18,371 nt of DNA from CAYYAQ01 sp964469555 (GTDB taxonomy: Bacteria; Planctomycetota; UBA1135; UBA2386). Positions 16,148-18,371 of the stretch are shown here, piece by piece. Within the stretch, counting starts at the first letter, position 1. Each line of letters begins with the position of its first letter. The DNA is taken from contig CAYYAQ010000105.1 of assembly GCA_964469555.1 (NCBI GenBank), positions 1-18,371 of the forward strand, in the 5' to 3' direction. The position numbers and the translations under genes were made by a program. Under the pieces are notes generated by a model. The model was not told the DNA's origin. It ran no database searches and saw only the letters and a program-made list of their open reading frames with translations.

Positions 16148-17359
16148 ATGCTCGCGCTCCTCAAAGAGACATGGGTCCGGATTCAGGCGGACCTCAAGTC
16201 CCGGGTCGGCGACGCCGCGTACGACGCGTGGTTGCAGGCCTTGCGACCCCTCGCTCTCGAACGGGGCACGGTCTACCTCGAGTCAGAGAATCGCATGGCT
16301 TGCGATCGGGTGCAGCGTCTCTACATACCGTTGTTGGAGGACTGCCTCTCGATCGGAATCGGGACGCGGCTGAACGTGAAGGTCACGCCGGCGCCGGAGT
16401 CCCTGATGTTGGAGGGCCTCGAGGTTTCCCCGATGCGCCCGGTCATCGACGAGTGCAACAAGACCGCGTTCCTGGTGCTCAAGAGCCTCATCGAAAAGAA
16501 CCGGGATCTGACCGCGCGCTTGTTCTACTTCTACGGGCCGCCGGGCGTCGGCAAGACGTTTCTGTTGCGGTGGTGGCGAGACGCGGATATCGAGAGGGCG
16601 CGGATATACGCCGGCGAGTCGCTCCGTCACGCGTTCCAACTCAAGATCCGAGACAGCAAGCTCGCTGATCTCGAATCAGAACTCACGACCGAGAAACCTC
16701 TCGTCATCGACGGTGTGCATCGGTTCGGGCGACACCGTCGTGCGCAGCGCGAACTCCTGAAGATCCTGAAGCGTCGTGAAGAGCGGGGCCTGCTCACGAT
16801 GCTGACCTCGCGCTGGCATCCCCGGGACATCTGGGAACTCGACGCGGGCATCACGAGCTTCTTCCTCAGCGGCTTCGTCGCCGAGATTCAGCTGCCGGGT
16901 CACGACGCGAGGCTGCGATACCTGCGGGCGCTCGAGGGAACCGCGTCGCGGAACGGTCGCGCCGCCGCGGTCGAGAAGATGGCGCGCGAAGTGCGCGGCA
17001 GCTTCACGGATCTTTCCCGGGCGTGGACGCTCGATTGCCACGATCTCACGCATCCTCGGCATTCCGACTACCTGCAACTGATCGACCCAGGACGGGAGTT
17101 CCGGAGGTTGCGGGACCGCGTGGTGAAACGGCTCGACATTCCGATCGACGAGCTCCTGGGCAAAGGGCAAGTCCGGCGGGTGACGCTGGCACGTCAAGCG
17201 CTGGCATGGCTGGCGGTGCAGAAAGGTCTCAGTCAGGCGGAAGTCGGGCGCTACATGAATGGGCGATCCCGGGCTTTGATCAGCTACTCCATCAAGACGA
17301 TCGAGAAGCGCATGGCCGAGTCCTCTGAAATCCGCAAGCTCGTCGAGGGGCTGCTTTGA
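16148..17359 (+). CDS. Degenerate DnaA paralogue (DnaA-like AAA+ protein)
   Basis: A 403-aa protein with the DnaA domain order. Residues 1-80 resemble DnaA domain I (MLALLKETWVRIQADL..., ending RLNVKVT). Domain III is an AAA+ module with intact Walker A YGPPGVGKT (129-137). Domain IV (about 343-403) aligns with the DnaA DNA-binding domain (LARQALAWLAVQKGLSQAEV). Several key positions have changed. Walker B is LVIDGVHRF, where DnaA has Asp-Asp. The arginine-finger segment reads LDAGITSFFLSGF with no Arg. The sensor II region reads RGSFTDLSRAW, where DnaA has NVRELEGA. The GGRDHTTVLHA signature is NGRSRALISYS (371-381). It probably binds nucleotide but is unlikely to be the canonical origin initiator; a regulatory role like Hda or DnaA-inhibiting paralogues is possible. 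It overlaps tmk by one base. Start chosen by homology; the ribosome-binding site is weak. Confidence 0.85.
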   Translation: MLALLKETWVRIQADLKSRVGDAAYDAWLQALRPLALERGTVYLESENRMACDRVQRLYIPLLEDCLSIGIGTRLNVKVTPAPESLMLEGLEVSPMRPVIDECNKTAFLVLKSLIEKNRDLTARLFYFYGPPGVGKTFLLRWWRDADIERARIYAGESLRHAFQLKIRDSKLADLESELTTEKPLVIDGVHRFGRHRRAQRELLKILKRREERGLLTMLTSRWHPRDIWELDAGITSFFLSGFVAEIQLPGHDARLRYLRALEGTASRNGRAAAVEKMAREVRGSFTDLSRAWTLDCHDLTHPRHSDYLQLIDPGREFRRLRDRVVKRLDIPIDELLGKGQVRRVTLARQALAWLAVQKGLSQAEVGRYMNGRSRALISYSIKTIEKRMAESSEIRKLVEGLL

Positions 17360-17994
17360 TGCCAGGTTGCTACCTCGTTTTCGAAGGGGGTGACGCGACC
17401 GGGAAGTCTGTCCAGGCGAAGCAAGCCGTTGCATGGCTCGCGGAACTCGGCTACCACGTCGTGCACTTGCGGGAGCCGGGTTCTACGGCGACCGGTGAAG
17501 CGCTGCGCCGACTCTTGCTCGATCCAGCGGGCGGCGACCTCGATCCGCTCACCGAGGCGTTGCTGTTCTCCGCGGCACGGGCTGAGATGCTGCACGTCGA
17601 AGTGCTGCCGGCGCTCGAAGACGGTGCGGTCGTGTTGGTGGAACGCTGCTATCTCTCGACGATGGTCTACCAGGGCCGCGCGAGTCGGGACGCAGTGGCG
17701 CCGGACGTGCTGCGCCGCGTGACCGACGCCGTCCACGGCGATCACTGGCCGGACCGGATCTATCTCCTCGACGTCGACGACGAGACGCGTCGTGGGCGCG
17801 CGGACCGCGCCGGGAAAGCCGATCGGTTCGAGTCCCGTGAAGAGTCGTTCCATCGCGCGGTCCGGCAAGCCTATCTGGATCTCGCCGAAGCCGATCCCCG
17901 GGTCGTCGTCATCGATGCGCGGCCCTCTGTCGACGAGGTGCAGTCGGAACTGCGTCGGCAGATCCAGGCGCTGCTCGCCGAGGTGTCCGCGTGA
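17359..17994 (+). CDS. tmk: Thymidylate kinase
   Basis: Phosphorylates dTMP to dTDP in dTTP synthesis; cytoplasmic. The 211-aa length is normal. The P-loop is FEGGDATGKS (8-17), the dTMP-binding segment is REPGSTATGE (38-47), and VYQGRAS (103-109) follows the conserved DR(Y/F/H) motif. That motif here reads ERCYLST (95-101), with Glu for Asp and Cys for the aromatic residue. A LID region DRAGKADRFESREESFHR (149-166) and the C-terminal helix QAYLDLAE are present. Start and stop overlap the upstream gene in TGATG, and the next gene overlaps by 4 bases. This is a tight replication-related operon. The enzyme is expected to be active, with a small reservation for the altered DRY motif. Confidence 0.93.
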   Translation: MPGCYLVFEGGDATGKSVQAKQAVAWLAELGYHVVHLREPGSTATGEALRRLLLDPAGGDLDPLTEALLFSAARAEMLHVEVLPALEDGAVVLVERCYLSTMVYQGRASRDAVAPDVLRRVTDAVHGDHWPDRIYLLDVDDETRRGRADRAGKADRFESREESFHRAVRQAYLDLAEADPRVVVIDARPSVDEVQSELRRQIQALLAEVSA

Positions 17995-18371
17995 GCCACG
18001 AGCCCAAGGGACAGGGCGAGTCCTTCGCCCGCCTGGTCCAGCAAGCGCGATCGTTGCGCATGCACCACGGCGTCCTGCTGACCGGCCCGCAGGGGATAGG
18101 CAAGTCGATGGCCGCGGAATACCTCGCCCGGGCGCTGCTGTGCTCCGGCGACGATCCGATGGGGCCGTGCGGCGGATGCCCTCCCTGCGCGCACTTCGCC
18201 AGCCATCCCGATCTCCTGCGGGTCGGGACCCCCGAGGCCAAGGACGAGATTCCGGTCGACCTGGTGCGAGGACTGCGGCAGAGCCTGCAGCGTCACTCCG
18301 TCGAGGGTCGGGCGCGGGTCGTGATCGTCGATCCCGCGGACCGGCTCAACATCCAGGGCCAGAACGCGTTG
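17991..18371 (+). CDS. holB: DNA polymerase III delta-prime subunit (C-terminus cut by window edge)
   Basis: Clamp-loader subunit that helps open and load the beta clamp. The 127 visible residues begin at GTG (17991), overlapping the tmk stop in GTGA. ESFARLVQQARSLRMHHGVL leads into an intact Walker A GPQGIGKS (32-39). A four-cysteine zinc module C51, C60, C63 and C66 (CGGCPPC, then HFASHPDL) is typical of delta-prime and gamma/tau proteins. VVIVDPADRLN (110-120) is the Walker B-like strand. DnaX (tau/gamma) is the main alternative, but the short N-terminus and the tmk-holB order, which is common in bacteria, favour delta-prime. Most of the AAA+ lid and the collar domain lie beyond the window. 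Confidence 0.9.
   Translation, partial: MSHEPKGQGESFARLVQQARSLRMHHGVLLTGPQGIGKSMAAEYLARALLCSGDDPMGPCGGCPPCAHFASHPDLLRVGTPEAKDEIPVDLVRGLRQSLQRHSVEGRARVVIVDPADRLNIQGQNAL

Noticed and set aside
1..18371. Defence, mobile-element or phage island
   Set aside because: No transposase, integrase, CRISPR, toxin or nuclease gene was found, and composition looks even apart from short intergenic gaps.

Overview
The window is a gene-dense, GC-rich stretch of a bacterial chromosome. It holds eleven protein-coding genes: nine complete and one cut at each edge. No RNA gene, insertion sequence, CRISPR array, phage gene or direct repeat was seen, and no gap between genes exceeds about 240 bases. The type II secretion genes, the sigma-54-type two-component pair, the fused MFS/spermidine-synthase-like protein, the YrdC-tyrosine phosphatase fusion and the TPR/metallopeptidase together suggest a Gram-negative bacterium. 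Planctomycetota or a close relative fits best. That placement is inferred from gene types; no rRNA marker is present.

Layout. (1) Minus strand, about 5.8 kb to the left edge: a type II secretion operon in the order gspD, gspE, gspF, gspG, with gspG running off the edge. (2) Divergent from gspD, across a 241-base gap: a single-domain PTS EIIA (nitrogen/fructose type), then 9 bases later a large membrane protein with a spermidine-synthase-like domain. (3) Convergent with that gene, 3 bases between stop codons: a minus-strand fusion of a TsaC/YrdC/Sua5 domain and a low-molecular-weight protein tyrosine phosphatase. It has no ATG, GTG or TTG start. (4) Divergent from it: a soluble histidine kinase overlapping by 4 bases an NtrC-type sigma-54 response regulator, then an exported TPR protein with an embedded HEXXH metallopeptidase. 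(5) At the right, a tightly packed set: a degenerate DnaA paralogue, thymidylate kinase (1-base overlap) and the start of the DNA polymerase III delta-prime subunit (4-base overlap).

How the parts relate. The gsp genes encode an outer-membrane secretin, an assembly ATPase, an inner-membrane platform and the major pseudopilin. The kinase and regulator form a self-contained signalling pair with unknown input and target; the TPR/peptidase just downstream is a possible partner. The last three genes link dTTP supply, the clamp loader and a DnaA-like protein.

The most interesting item is the DnaA paralogue. It keeps Walker A but, by eye alignment, lacks the second Walker B acidic residue, the arginine finger, the sensor II arginine and the domain IV signature that reads the DnaA box. 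Next are the TsaC-phosphatase fusion with a probable CTG start under a small hairpin, and a thrombospondin-type-3-like calcium motif inside the secretin.
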